NCBI RefSeq assembly: GCF_004335085.1 | Contig: NZ_RQRS01000002.1 | Span: 248,001 to 312,000, forward strand | Length of the DNA stretch: 64,000 nucleotides | Origin: Pedobacter nototheniae | Lineage (GTDB): Bacteria > Bacteroidota > Bacteroidia > Sphingobacteriales > Sphingobacteriaceae | Reading direction: 5' to 3' | In this document: positions 1 through 9,612 of the stretch, piece by piece | Layout: the number at the start of each line of letters is the position of its first letter | How positions within the stretch are numbered: position 1 is the stretch's first letter | Translations under genes and position numbers: made by a program | Notes under the pieces: model-generated | Databases searched by the model: none | The model's input: the letters and a program-made list of their open reading frames with translations, nothing else | What the model was told of the DNA's origin: nothing

Positions 1-388
1 TATGACGTTCAGCAATTCGCTTTGTTAACTCGTCCTGATTTACATCTAAAGCAATAACACCAGCAATTTTGCTTCCTTTACGTTCTAAAAATAAATCTAA
101 TTCTTCTGCCTGAGGAACTGTACGTGGGAAACCATCAAAAACAAAACCTATAGCATCAGGGTTTTTATCCACTTCCTCTTCCAGCATTGCAATGGTAATC
201 GCATCTGGCACCAATTCTCCATCAGCAAGCAATTGACTAACTTTTTTTCCTAATTCGGTTTGATTCTTTACATGTGCTCTAAAAAGATCACCTGTTGAAA
301 CATGTACCAACTGATATTTTGCAATCAGCTTTTCAGATTGGGTGCCTTTACCCGCCCCAGGAGGGCCAAAAAGAACTAAATTAAGCAT
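1..388 (-). CDS. adk: Adenylate kinase, N-terminal part (cut by window edge)
   Basis: This gene runs off the left edge, and about 129 N-terminal residues are visible. The protein converts ATP + AMP to 2 ADP in the cytoplasm. The P-loop GPPGAGKGT lies at residues 8-16. The AMP-binding stretch with STGDLFR follows near residue 36, and the FDGFPRT motif lies near residue 90. The ATG at 388 sits directly before the strand that leads into the P-loop, as is usual for Adk. Upstream is a non-coding stretch with a possible promoter. The C-terminal half, including most of the LID, is outside the window, so the full length cannot be judged. Confidence 0.95.
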   Translation of the reverse strand, partial: MLNLVLFGPPGAGKGTQSEKLIAKYQLVHVSTGDLFRAHVKNQTELGKKVSQLLADGELVPDAITIAMLEEEVDKNPDAIGFVFDGFPRTVPQAEELDLFLERKGSKIAGVIALDVNQDELTKRIAERH

Positions 389-432
389 TAAAGGTATCTT
401 AAAATTTAAAGACCATATTACCATGGCCTTAC

Positions 433-464
433 CAAAAGTATAAACTCAAATGTTAAAATTACAA
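433..464 (-). promoter_or_regulatory. Possible adk promoter
   Basis: On the minus strand TACTTTTG (440-433) matches the Bacteroidetes -7 consensus TAnnTTTG exactly. A TTG lies 21 bases upstream (464-462), slightly beyond the usual 19-base spacing. The start of transcription would be about 38 bases before the adk ATG. This is a motif match only. Confidence 0.35.
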
Positions 465-882
465 GCTGCTTTAATGAATGATTTAATAAAATCGAATCTA
501 TAAAACAGAATTTAACTATTAAGCCTAAATTAATTTCTATTCAATAAATCAAATGGTTTAAGCAAACTACCCAATAATTATTGAGTTTTAATGTTAAAAA
601 CCATTCTAGCATATCAACACATTTTCACGTTTATTGATACATTAATCTGAAAGGATAATTGTTACGTTCCAACTCTATTCCCTTTTGTATCTATCTTTAA
701 TAACAGGCACATCCGCTAATTAATGTCCTACTATCCTTTCAAGGCTGCAAATATATAATTATTAATTTAGATGCTGTTAAAAATGATTATTTATTTGAAG
801 GAATCCTGTTAAAATGCCAAGTTTATTTACCTTTTAAAAGAAATTTTGCAATTGCATGATTGCAACTGAAGAAGATTGGAAA
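465..882. other. Non-coding stretch, nothing recognised
   Basis: This is about 420 bases of AT-rich DNA between adk and the tRNA terminator. I see no open frame with a plausible protein, no strong hairpin, and none of the dispersed repeats found elsewhere in the window. Confidence 0.5.
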
Positions 883-912
883 CAAAAAAGCCTTAGATTT
901 CTCTAAGGCTTT
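883..912 (-). terminator. Rho-independent terminator of tRNA-Arg
   Basis: On the minus strand AAAGCCTTAGA pairs with TCTAAGGCTTT around a 5-base loop, followed by a T run. It begins four bases after the tRNA discriminator base, so it most likely ends a single-gene tRNA transcript. Confidence 0.85.
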
Positions 913-915
913 AAG

Positions 916-989
916 TGCACTTGTAGGGATTCGAACCCCAAACCTTCTCATCCGTAGTGAGATGCTCTATCCAATTGAGCTACAAATGC
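916..989 (-). tRNA. tRNA-Arg (anticodon ACG)
   Basis: The cloverleaf can be drawn by hand. The acceptor stem is GCATTTG with CAAGTGC. The D stem is GCTC/GAGC. The anticodon stem is TCTCA/TGAGA with loop CTACGGA, giving anticodon ACG (953-955). The T arm has loop TTCGAAT. The discriminator is A (916). CCA is not encoded. ACG would be read as ICG after deamination of A34 and would serve CGU, CGC and CGA codons. The gene has its own consensus promoter and terminator. Confidence 0.95.
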
Positions 990-1012
990 ATTTCCGTTTC
1001 GTTAACGGACTG

Positions 1013-1043
1013 CAAAAGTAAGATTTGAAATTTAATTTCCCAA
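1013..1043 (-). promoter_or_regulatory. Promoter of tRNA-Arg
   Basis: On the minus strand TTG (1043-1041), a 20-base spacer and TACTTTTG (1020-1013) fit the Bacteroidetes TTTG-N19-TAnnTTTG pattern. The predicted start point is about 17 bases upstream of the mature tRNA 5' end. Nothing else lies between, which supports the assignment. Confidence 0.65.
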
Positions 1044-1087
1044 TTTTTTTTGAAAAAAAATCACTTTTTTTAATCTAACCAAATTAC

Positions 1088-1552
1088 TTAAGCACTCAAC
1101 ACATCATTAATTGCTTTAAAATCAGGCAACTCACGTGCATCTTCTAAAATTTCGGCATAAATAATTTTTCCATTCTCATCTATTACAAATGCTGCTCTTT
1201 TAGAAACTCCCTTCAATCCGTACACAAATTCTTCATAATATGCACCGAAAGCTTTAGAAACTTCTTTGTTAAAATCAGATAATAAAGGGAATTGATAGTT
1301 TTGCTCTGCCTTAAACTTAGCCAAAGAGAAAGGAGAATCTACAGAAATACCAAGCACCTCTGCATTTATACCTTCATAATAACTAAAATTATCTCTCATT
1401 GTACACAATTGTTCAGTGCAGGTACCTGTAAAAGCCATCGGAAAAAAGTGAATAATCACTTTCTTACCTTTAAATGCTGCCAATGAAATTTCTGTCAATT
1501 CAGAACTGTAAAGTTTAAAATCCGGCGCTTGATCGCCAACTTGTAAAGCCAT
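1088..1552 (-). CDS. Peroxiredoxin, AhpC/TSA family (Bcp/AhpE-like)
   Basis: A 154-residue thiol peroxidase that should reduce hydrogen peroxide or organic peroxides in the cytosol. The PxxxTxxC active-site motif is visible (P38, T42), with peroxidatic Cys45. A second cysteine, Cys50, lies five residues on, the spacing of the resolving cysteine in atypical 2-Cys Bcp/PrxQ enzymes. The surrounding FPMAFTGTC also recalls AhpE. The length is normal for a single-domain peroxiredoxin, and there is no signal peptide. It lies upstream of the tRNA on the same strand and behind the RmlD-like gene. The physiological reductant cannot be read from the sequence. Confidence 0.9.
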   Translation of the reverse strand: MALQVGDQAPDFKLYSSELTEISLAAFKGKKVIIHFFPMAFTGTCTEQLCTMRDNFSYYEGINAEVLGISVDSPFSLAKFKAEQNYQFPLLSDFNKEVSKAFGAYYEEFVYGLKGVSKRAAFVIDENGKIIYAEILEDARELPDFKAINDVLSA

Positions 1553-1614
1553 TTTTGTGTGGTTTAATTATTGTAATTGTATAAATTGATAACGATTAAT
1601 TTACCATTATTTGA

Positions 1615-2529
1615 TTAATTAGACTGAACTTTTTTCATCTGCTCATTAACAATTGCCAATCCTTCCTCAAAAGAATGTGGCTTGTAGTTTAAATCTTTAA
1701 TTGTTTTATCTAAAACAAAACCAGTACGTACTGGTCTTTTTGCGGTTTGATTTAAAGATTCAGAACTGATTTCACTCATAATACTTTTATCTAAGTGCCA
1801 ATAATCGGCAACTTTTCTAACTAAATCAGCAATACTCATGTAATCTTTGCCCGAAACATTGTAAACCCCTTGTGCATCTTTTTCTACAGCCAACAAGCAA
1901 GCCTCTGCTAAATCTTCTACAAGAGTTGGCATTCTCCATTGGTCGTTCACTACATTAATAGGCAATCCTTTTTCCAATGCACCTTTAGCCCAAAGCACAA
2001 TATTACTTCTACTCATATCACTTGTAATTCCATACACTAATATAGTACGTATAATTGCCCAGTTCGCTTTCGAAGCTTTAATAAGTTCTTCAGCCAAAAC
2101 TTTTGACTCCCCATAATAACTCAATGGATTTACAGCATCTTCTTCTGTGTATGGCCCATCGGCACCATCAAAAACAAAATCGGTACTTAAATGCACTAAT
2201 TGTATTTTATGTGTTTCGCAAAGCGAGATCAAGTTTTGAACGGCATCTACATTAAGCTGATGGCAAAGTTCTTTATTGGCTTCGCACACATCAACATTTG
2301 TCATCGCCGCAGTATGAATAATCGCATCAGGCTTATATCTTTCAATTACGTCTTTTACCTGCTGATTATTAAGTATATCCAATTCGGCATATTCAAAACC
2401 ATCACTCATAGGATAACGGTTAGCACCTTTGCTTGTAGCAATAAGTTTTACCCGACCTTCATTTAAAATTTTTTCCGTTAATTTCTGTCCTAAAAGACCA
2501 TTACTTCCGGTTACTAAAACTGTTTTCAT
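1615..2529 (-). CDS. RmlD-like NAD(P)-dependent sugar-nucleotide reductase (extended SDR)
   Basis: A 304-residue protein of the dTDP-4-dehydrorhamnose reductase family. It begins with the Rossmann glycine motif GSNGLLGQ and has the YxxxK pair within YYGESK around residue 135-145. STDFVFDG and the C-terminal VRTGFVLD-type stretch are family hallmarks. I prefer the ATG at 2529 over that at 2538 because MKTVLVTG starts the first beta strand directly. The usual rml partners (rmlA, rmlB, rmlC) are not nearby, so the substrate may not be dTDP-4-keto-rhamnose. Many stand-alone Bacteroidetes members are simply called SDR or sugar-nucleotide-binding proteins. Confidence 0.8.
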   Translation of the reverse strand: MKTVLVTGSNGLLGQKLTEKILNEGRVKLIATSKGANRYPMSDGFEYAELDILNNQQVKDVIERYKPDAIIHTAAMTNVDVCEANKELCHQLNVDAVQNLISLCETHKIQLVHLSTDFVFDGADGPYTEEDAVNPLSYYGESKVLAEELIKASKANWAIIRTILVYGITSDMSRSNIVLWAKGALEKGLPINVVNDQWRMPTLVEDLAEACLLAVEKDAQGVYNVSGKDYMSIADLVRKVADYWHLDKSIMSEISSESLNQTAKRPVRTGFVLDKTIKDLNYKPHSFEEGLAIVNEQMKKVQSN

Positions 2530-2560
2530 ACCAACCATTAAAATATTCGATTATTAGGTT

Positions 2561-2568
2561 CAAATGTA
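2561..2568 (-). promoter_or_regulatory. Possible -7 element for the RmlD-like gene
   Basis: TACATTTG on the minus strand matches TAnnTTTG about 32 bases before the preferred ATG. No clear TTG is seen 19-21 bases upstream, so this is only half a promoter. Confidence 0.35.
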
Positions 2569-2590
2569 AAAAATGCTTTTTTTAAAACAT

Positions 2591-2626
2591 TAAAAAACCC
2601 AAACCTTAATTAAAAGATTTGGGTTT
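2591..2626 (-). terminator. Terminator after the 2649-3317 lipoprotein gene
   Basis: On the minus strand AAACCCAAA pairs with TTTGGGTTT around an AT-rich centre and runs into T bases. It sits between the lipoprotein stop and the -7 element of the next gene, so the two genes are probably transcribed separately. Confidence 0.7.
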
Positions 2627-2648
2627 AATTTTATGCTATCAAAATTCT

Positions 2649-3317
2649 TTAGTTTAAAGGTAAAATCTGGTAAATACTTTTATCGCCCTTTAATATTTCT
2701 TTCGAAGTATCTTCAAAACGTTTGTCCCCACTTGGATCACCGCCCCAAGCCTTTCTACCGGCATTAAAATCTGCATAATAATCTGTCCAATTTTTGAAAT
2801 CTTTTTTAGCAAGCGGCAAAACTTCGGTTATAAATTTCTCAGCCTCATCTTTTGTTAAGTAACCTGCGGCATACCCCATACATGCATTATTAACCAATCG
2901 GGCATAATCCCATGCTCTGTGGGCATTTTTTTCTACGTTCCCAGCTTTAAGTTCACCTAAAGTTTTTATCAAATCCTCTTTATTATTAATATCCCACATG
3001 CTTTTTAATGTACTTTTAATTGCAGGAGAGTCTGCACCTGGTTTAAATGGAAACTCTAACAACTCCTTATAAGATGCCACAATTTCATCCTTTTCATTAC
3101 TAGTAATCATTCCATTAACAGCACTTTGCCCACCATAGCCCTCAATAAAATAAACACCACCTAGCATAAAACTACTTAGTTTATCATCTTTAAGTTGATC
3201 GGTTTGGGCCTTAGTACCTTGTTCAGACTTAGTTTCATCAGCAGGTTTATTACCCCCGCATGATGCAAAAGAAACACACAAAGCAATAGCTAAGCTGTGT
3301 AAAAGCGTTTTTTTCAT
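2649..3317 (-). CDS. Predicted lipoprotein of unknown function
   Basis: A 222-residue protein. Residues 1-20 form a lipoprotein signal peptide with lysines, a hydrophobic core and the lipobox FASC. Cys20 is followed by GGNKPADE, so the acylated protein probably leaves the inner membrane, as charged residues after the Cys are tied to export in Bacteroidetes. The mature part is alpha-helical and Lys/Asp-rich. It contains a conserved-looking AHRAWDYARLVNNACMGY segment around residue 132. I recognise no family. It lies divergent to atpD with about 240 bases between them and has its own terminator. Confidence 0.7.
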   Translation of the reverse strand: MKKTLLHSLAIALCVSFASCGGNKPADETKSEQGTKAQTDQLKDDKLSSFMLGGVYFIEGYGGQSAVNGMITSNEKDEIVASYKELLEFPFKPGADSPAIKSTLKSMWDINNKEDLIKTLGELKAGNVEKNAHRAWDYARLVNNACMGYAAGYLTKDEAEKFITEVLPLAKKDFKNWTDYYADFNAGRKAWGGDPSGDKRFEDTSKEILKGDKSIYQILPLN

Positions 3318-3503
3318 AATTTTAATTATTAGTTTACAGTTGATTATCTAATAAAATGGCGACAATTATTGCGCCAAAATTCAAAGGCAAATTAGTGTAT
3401 TAACCTATGTGTTTTAGTTTTAAATTGAGGGCTTTAAAGACGTAAAATTTTGGCTCAAAAAAACTGTTAAAAAAATTTATATAATATATTTAAAATTCGT
3501 TAA

Positions 3504-5093
<1,590 letters not shown>

Positions 5094-5126
5094 TATCGAA
5101 TTACTTTGATACTCAATTTATAAAAG

Positions 5127-5372
5127 ATGAATTTAGAAATATTAACTCCAGATAAAAAAGTTTACGAAGGTGAAGTAGTAGCCGTTACCGTTCCAGGTAC
5201 TTTGGGTTCTTTTCAAATTTTGAAAGACCACGCCCCTATCATCTCAACTTTAGAAGATGGAGAAGTTATCATCAAAGGCAATAAAACAGACGAAGAACGC
5301 TTTTTTATTAAAGGTGGCGTTGTAGAAGCTATCCACAACAAAATTGTGGTACTTGCAGAAGGTATTGCTTAA
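5127..5372 (+). CDS. atpC: F1-ATP synthase subunit epsilon, short form
   Basis: An 81-residue epsilon subunit. It contains only the N-terminal beta-sandwich domain, from MNLEILTPDKKVYEGEV to the VVLAEGIA end, and includes the conserved GSFQILKDHAPIISTL segment. The C-terminal helical hairpin that can block rotation in E. coli and Bacillus (family length about 135) is absent. The gene is the second and last of the atpDC pair and is followed at once by a strong terminator. A short epsilon is common in Bacteroidetes, so this looks like the normal form there and not a truncation. Confidence 0.93.
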   Translation: MNLEILTPDKKVYEGEVVAVTVPGTLGSFQILKDHAPIISTLEDGEVIIKGNKTDEERFFIKGGVVEAIHNKIVVLAEGIA

Positions 5373-5392
5373 ATACTAATCAATTTATTTTC

Positions 5393-5426
5393 AAAAGCCT
5401 CCAGATGCAAGTCTGGAGGCTTTTTT
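5393..5426 (+). terminator. Terminator of atpDC
   Basis: AAGCCTCCAGA pairs with TCTGGAGGCTT around a 6-base loop, followed by a run of T. It lies 21 bases after the atpC stop. Confidence 0.92.
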
Positions 5427-5488
5427 ATTTTAAAACCAATCCTAACTTCCTATTTAATCGTACCTTAATATAATTGGTTCAGCTAAAT

Positions 5489-6253
5489 ATGCTAAGGAAT
5501 AAAATTCTACTTATTTTCTTTTGTCTAATATTCTCCATTGCCTTATCAAAGGCAGCATCTTTTGTGGAATACAATAGCCTTAATGAATATTTAGCCGCTA
5601 ACCCTAACGGAAAGCACGATGGAACCGATGGAAACTGGTTAAAAATCGATAGACAAAAAAAAAACGCTGTTTGGAAAAATGCAAACAAAACCAATATTAA
5701 AAAGATAAATGGTTTTAAAGAATATAGAAACATTACAGAGCGATCTGATTTTTATAAATGGTATCAACACCAAACAGATTCAGCAGGATTTGAAACCAAA
5801 TGGGGATTTGCAGCAGCCACAACCACAAAAAAATTAGAGAACTTACTAACTAATGCTGCAGAAATTAGTGGCAGTTCCAACTTTGAAATTAAAGCTTTTG
5901 TAGCAGAAGGAAATCAAATTATATTTAATGATATATGGGCAGACTTAAAATTACTTTATGAGCAACCTCCATTAACAGGACAAAAAGCCCAAACTTGGGA
6001 TGGAAATTTACTACTCAAAGAACAAAACCTGATTGAACCTTATTATCAAAAGCTTAGCTCCTCTTCATTAATTAAACTTGAAAAACTTTTAAAAAAAGAG
6101 AACTTCTTTTCCAGACTTTTGCCTGGTTATGAATTTGAAGGTAATTTAATTAGCATCCAAGACCGGTGGTTTTACGGAATGAAAATGATGGGCTACAAAA
6201 ATCCTGCAATTGAAAAATTCTTCCCTAATATTGAATTAAAAAATAAGCCATAA
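5489..6253 (+). CDS. Secreted protein of unknown function
   Basis: A 254-residue protein with an N-terminal signal peptide (MLRNKILLIFFCLIFSIAL, then SKA/AS as a likely cleavage site near residue 23). I chose the ATG at 5489. An upstream TTG in frame would only add charged residues ahead of the signal. The mature protein is rich in Lys, Asn and Trp. It has no transmembrane segment, no cysteines in the mature part and no motif I recognise. It lies alone between the atpDC terminator and the ilvE leader. The long AT-rich gap behind it holds no clear terminator. Periplasmic or outer-membrane attachment cannot be decided from sequence. Confidence 0.65.
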   Translation: MLRNKILLIFFCLIFSIALSKAASFVEYNSLNEYLAANPNGKHDGTDGNWLKIDRQKKNAVWKNANKTNIKKINGFKEYRNITERSDFYKWYQHQTDSAGFETKWGFAAATTTKKLENLLTNAAEISGSSNFEIKAFVAEGNQIIFNDIWADLKLLYEQPPLTGQKAQTWDGNLLLKEQNLIEPYYQKLSSSSLIKLEKLLKKENFFSRLLPGYEFEGNLISIQDRWFYGMKMMGYKNPAIEKFFPNIELKNKP

Positions 6254-6474
6254 TGAAGCTTAAAAAATCCATTTTTCTCGAAGACAAATCTATTTTACGC
6301 CGAAAATTGGATAATTTATAATGCAAGCATAATATTTATACCGTATACCGATTCGATATTTAGTCTACTTCGATCGGCATTAAATCACTATCACAACCAA
6401 TAATCAAAATTTTATACATGTTTTTAGTCTAAAAAACAGAATTATATTCTTATTTCATTTTTTTTTATTTTCCC
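6254..6474. other. AT-rich gap before the ilvE leader, nothing recognised
   Basis: These 221 bases hold no plausible gene and no hairpin with a T tail. The regulatory part of the intergenic region starts after them. Confidence 0.45.
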
Positions 6475-6505
6475 TTGCTTATTAATAGACCAAAAACTAA
6501 ATTGG
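6475..6505 (+). promoter_or_regulatory. Possible promoter of the ilvE leader transcript
   Basis: TTG (6475-6477), a 20-base spacer and TAAATTGG (6498-6505, one mismatch to TAnnTTTG). Transcription would start near 6512, about 18 bases before the leader-peptide ATG, which is a sensible distance for an attenuator. Confidence 0.4.
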
Positions 6506-6529
6506 TTTTATAAACAAATCAATAAAGTA

Positions 6530-6667
6530 ATGACAATTCTAAGCAACATAAATTCAATAAATTCTACTGTTAACGCAGTAAGAAATATTGTGTTATTGCC
6601 TGTCATTTTAATTAACCTACTACTCCTAAATATTTTATCGGGTAAAAAGCAGGCGCAGTTTAAGTAA
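6530..6667 (+). CDS. Branched-chain leader peptide of the ilvE attenuator
   Basis: A 45-residue peptide in which 20 residues are Ile, Leu or Val. Residues 20-36 read IVLLPVILINLLLLNIL, with 14 of 17 branched-chain. The rest is Asn/Ser-rich, and the tail is SGKKQAQFK. Such a codon run is the hallmark of a ribosome-stalling leader. When charged tRNA-Ile, -Leu or -Val is scarce, the ribosome should stop before the tail and leave bases 6651-6656 (AGGCGC) free. When it reaches the stop codon it covers them. ilvE starts 73 bases after the leader stop, with the terminator between. I infer function from composition and RNA complementarity; no assay is available. Confidence 0.85.
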   Translation: MTILSNINSINSTVNAVRNIVLLPVILINLLLLNILSGKKQAQFK

Positions 6668-6719
6668 TTTTTAAAATTAAAATATAAGCGAGCGCCTCCC
6701 ACAAAGAGGCGCTTTTTTT
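6651..6719 (+). terminator. Attenuator of ilvE: antiterminator and terminator
   Basis: The terminator is AGCGCCTC (6691-6698), a 7-base loop and GAGGCGCT (6706-6713), followed by a T run. The competing antiterminator pairs AGGCGC (6651-6656, inside the leader-peptide frame) with GCGCCT (6692-6697, in the 5' arm of the terminator). The two pairings exclude each other, which is classical amino-acid attenuation logic. Confidence 0.87.
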
Positions 6720-6740
6720 AAACAACAAAACACGTGTATA

Positions 6741-7631
6741 ATGAAATATTATAATTCTAACACGATCATTTACCTTGACGGGCGGTTTGAAAAAGCTGTT
6801 GATAGTAGCACCGATCTTTACGGGCAGTCGCTACACTATGGTTATGCCGCTTTTGAAGGAATAAGAGCCTACAAAACACACAACGGCAACCGGATTTTTA
6901 AAGCCGCTGCGCATTTCGATCGTTTAGAACGTTCGTGCCAATTAGCGAATATTCCTTTCCCATGGGATAAAAATGAACTAATTGCCGCAACTTATAAACT
7001 CCTGCAACTAAACAAGTTGAAGGATGCTTATATCCGTCCGCTAGTTTTTTGCCATCCAAATATGAAATTGAATGAGCCAAGTGGTGTTTCAATCTTAATA
7101 TGTGCATGGGAATGGGATGCCTATTCTGGCAATAAGCTACTAAACTTAACTATTTCTGATTACGAAAGACCGAATCCAAAATCGACTCCAATGGAAGCAA
7201 AATTGAGCGGAAATTACGTAAACTCGATATTAGCAACCACTGCGGCTAACATTAAAGGTTATGATGAAGCTTTGCTTTTGGATATGCATGGTTTTGTTGC
7301 AGAAGCTTCTGGTGCTAATATTTTTATTGAGAAAAATAACAAGCTATACACTCCATCATTAGGAAATATTTTACCAGGAATTACCAGAGCTACAGTTAAA
7401 GAACTTTGTGCCGTTTTGGATATAGAATGTATTGAAAAGCAGCTTACCGTTGAGGATTTAAAAACTGCTGATAGTGCTTTTTTATGTGGTACAGCAACAG
7501 AAATTGCAGGCGTGGCCTCAATTGATGAAGTAGTTTATCGTCCGCTTTGGCGAGAATCTTTAGGCTACACCATCCAACGTGCTTACAAAAACCTAGTATT
7601 AGAAAAGGTTAACTATGAGGTAATTATATAA
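6741..7631 (+). CDS. ilvE: Branched-chain amino acid aminotransferase
   Basis: A class IV PLP-dependent aminotransferase (296 residues). It carries out the last step to Ile, Val and Leu from the 2-keto acids, with glutamate as donor, and the first step in their breakdown. The PLP lysine is K154 in KLSGNY, matching the spacing in E. coli IlvE. YGYAAFEGIRAY near residue 33, EASGANIF near 188 and the phosphate-binding GTATEI near residue 250 are all present. The ATG at 6741 gives the standard N-terminus ending in the DGRF strand. The gene is expressed from the attenuated leader transcript. A separate promoter and a second attenuator follow before ilvD. Confidence 0.95.
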   Translation: MKYYNSNTIIYLDGRFEKAVDSSTDLYGQSLHYGYAAFEGIRAYKTHNGNRIFKAAAHFDRLERSCQLANIPFPWDKNELIAATYKLLQLNKLKDAYIRPLVFCHPNMKLNEPSGVSILICAWEWDAYSGNKLLNLTISDYERPNPKSTPMEAKLSGNYVNSILATTAANIKGYDEALLLDMHGFVAEASGANIFIEKNNKLYTPSLGNILPGITRATVKELCAVLDIECIEKQLTVEDLKTADSAFLCGTATEIAGVASIDEVVYRPLWRESLGYTIQRAYKNLVLEKVNYEVII

Positions 7632-7655
7632 CACATTTATTTTTTAAAATAGTTC

Positions 7656-7685
7656 TTTGTATTCTTCAATAAGTTAGTATGTTTG
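7656..7685 (+). promoter_or_regulatory. Promoter of the ilvD operon leader
   Basis: TTTG (7656-7659), an 18-base spacer and TATGTTTG (7678-7685) fit the Bacteroidetes promoter consensus closely. Transcription would start near 7692, about 12 bases before the second leader-peptide ATG. The ilvD operon is therefore probably transcribed independently of ilvE. Confidence 0.68.
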
Positions 7686-7703
7686 TGATTCACAGTCAAA
7701 GAC

Positions 7704-7781
7704 ATGAATTTTAACACAAACATTATTAGCAACCTAATTATTGTCATTTCTAGAAATAGAGGTGGAAGTCGTTGCGTATAA
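7704..7781 (+). CDS. Branched-chain leader peptide of the ilvD attenuator
   Basis: A 25-residue peptide. Residues 7-15 read IISNLIIVI, seven of nine branched-chain, mostly Ile. The tail is SRNRGGSRCV. The segment GAGGTGG (7759-7765) lies in the tail codons for Arg-Gly-Gly and is complementary to the 5' arm of the terminator that follows. The layout is the same as that of the ilvE leader but the sequence is unrelated, so the two look independently evolved or long diverged. The Ile bias suggests that the ilvD operon senses isoleucine more than leucine, which is inference. Confidence 0.83.
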   Translation: MNFNTNIISNLIIVISRNRGGSRCV

Positions 7782-7833
7782 TAGTAAAATATACAATATC
7801 GAAACCGCCTCCGAAACGAGGCGGTTTTTTTTT
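7759..7833 (+). terminator. Attenuator of ilvD: antiterminator and terminator
   Basis: The terminator is AAACCGCCTC (7802-7811), a 6-base loop and GAGGCGGTTT (7818-7827), then T bases to 7833. The antiterminator pairs GAGGTGG (7759-7765) with CCGCCTC (7805-7811), seven pairs including one G-U. It disrupts the terminator when the ribosome stalls upstream of 7759. Confidence 0.87.
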
Positions 7834-7882
7834 GCCTCAAAAATTAAAAAACTAACAAAACCAGAACATTACATATTAAACA

Positions 7883-9565
7883 ATGAGCGAATTAAACAAG
7901 TACAGTAAAACATTTACACAAGACCCAACACAGCCTGCGGCGCAAGCAATGCTTTATGGAATCGGATTAACCGATGCTGATATGGCAAAAGCACAGGTTG
8001 GTATTGCAAGTATGGGTTACGATGGTAACACTTGCAACATGCATTTAAACGACCTTGCAAAAGACGTTAAAAAAGGGGTCTGGGCGAATGATTTAGTCGG
8101 CTTGGTTTTTAACACCATTGGTGTGAGTGATGGAATGAGCAATGGAACGGATGGTATGCGTTACTCTTTAGTGAGCCGTGATGTTATTGCTGATAGTATT
8201 GAAACCATTTGTGGCGGACAATATTACGATGGCATAATTGCCATTCCAGGTTGCGATAAAAATATGCCAGGTGCTATTATGGCAATGGCTCGTTTGGATC
8301 GCCCATCTATTATGGTTTACGGGGGTACTATCGCTCCGGGGCATTATAAAGGGGAAGAATTAAACATTGTTTCTGCATTTGAAGCTTTAGGACAAAAAAT
8401 CTGCGGCAATCTTTCTGAAGAAGATTTCCAAGGGATTATTAAGCATACTTGCCCAGGTGCTGGTGCTTGTGGTGGCATGTATACCGCAAACACAATGGCG
8501 GCTGCTATTGAAGCTTTAGGCATGAGTTTACCATATTCTTCATCAAATCCAGCAGTAAGCGAAGAGAAGAAAAAGGAATGTATTGATGCCGGAAAGTATA
8601 TCAGAATATTATTAGAGAAGGATATTAAACCTTCTGATATTATGACTAGAAAAGCATTTGAAAATGCGATTCGTGCCATTATTATTTTAGGCGGAAGTAC
8701 AAATGCGGTACTTCACTTTATTGCAATTGGTAAAGCAATTGGCGTAGAAGTTACTCAAGATGATTTTCAACGTATGAGTGATGAAACCCCGGTTTTAGCC
8801 GATTTTAAACCTAGTGGAAAATACCTTATGCAGGATTTGCACCAATATGGCGGAATTCCAGCAGTATTAAAATATTTATTAAACGAAGGTTTATTACATG
8901 GTGATTGCCTAACCGTAACTGGACAAACTTTGGCAGAAAATTTAGCAGATGTAAAATCTGTTATTGATTACGATCAAAAGATTATTCAAAAAATAACCGA
9001 ACCAATTAAAGCAACTGGTCATTTACAAATTCTTTATGGAAACCTTGCTGAAAAAGGTTCAGTTGCAAAAATTAGTGGTAAAGAAGGCGAAAAATTTGAA
9101 GGTCCTGCACGTGTATTTGATGGTGAACATGATTTAATTGCAGGCTTATCTACCGGAAGAGTAAAACCAGGTGATGTAATTGTAATTAAAAATGCAGGGC
9201 CAATTGGTGCTCCTGGAATGCCTGAAATGCTAAAACCTACATCGGCCATTATTGGTGCTGGCTTGGGTAAATCGGTAGCTTTAATTACCGACGGGCGTTT
9301 TTCTGGTGGAACACACGGTTTTGTGGTTGGTCACATCACTCCAGAATCTTACAAGGGCGGTTTAATTGGCTTGGTAGAAGATGAAGATAGGATTTTAATC
9401 GACGCTGTAAATAACATTATCAAGTTAGAAGTAAGCGAAGAAATAATCGCCGTGCGGAGAAAAAATTACGTACAACCTCCATTAAAAGTAACCAAAGGAG
9501 TTTTGTATAAATATGCTAAAACCGTTTCTGATGCCGCTAGCGGTTGTGTGACTGACGAATACTAA
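7883..9565 (+). CDS. ilvD: Dihydroxy-acid dehydratase
   Basis: A 560-residue iron-sulfur enzyme that dehydrates 2,3-dihydroxy-3-methylbutanoate and the -pentanoate to the 2-keto acids on the way to Val and Ile. The three cluster cysteines are visible: C51 in NTCNMHL, C124 in PGCDKNMPG and C196 in [11 protein letters not shown]. The C-terminal [10 protein letters not shown] motif carries the active-site serine region. Length and start are as in the family. The gene is the first of the large ilv-leu operon, behind its own promoter and attenuator. The next gene, 47 bases on, is an ORF6N protein and not a pathway enzyme. Confidence 0.96.
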   Translation: MSELNKYSKTFTQDPTQPAAQAMLYGIGLTDADMAKAQVGIASMGYDGNTCNMHLNDLAKDVKKGVWANDLVGLVFNTIGVSDGMSNGTDGMRYSLVSRDVIADSIETICGGQYYDGIIAIPGCDKNMPGAIMAMARLDRPSIMVYGGTIAPGHYKGEELNIVSAFEALGQKICGNLSEEDFQGIIKHTCPGAGACGGMYTANTMAAAIEALGMSLPYSSSNPAVSEEKKKECIDAGKYIRILLEKDIKPSDIMTRKAFENAIRAIIILGGSTNAVLHFIAIGKAIGVEVTQDDFQRMSDETPVLADFKPSGKYLMQDLHQYGGIPAVLKYLLNEGLLHGDCLTVTGQTLAENLADVKSVIDYDQKIIQKITEPIKATGHLQILYGNLAEKGSVAKISGKEGEKFEGPARVFDGEHDLIAGLSTGRVKPGDVIVIKNAGPIGAPGMPEMLKPTSAIIGAGLGKSVALITDGRFSGGTHGFVVGHITPESYKGGLIGLVEDEDRILIDAVNNIIKLEVSEEIIAVRRKNYVQPPLKVTKGVLYKYAKTVSDAASGCVTDEY

Positions 9566-9612
9566 AATCAAAAAATCATCCCCTGGATTAATTGATTACT
9601 AAAAAATAAATT

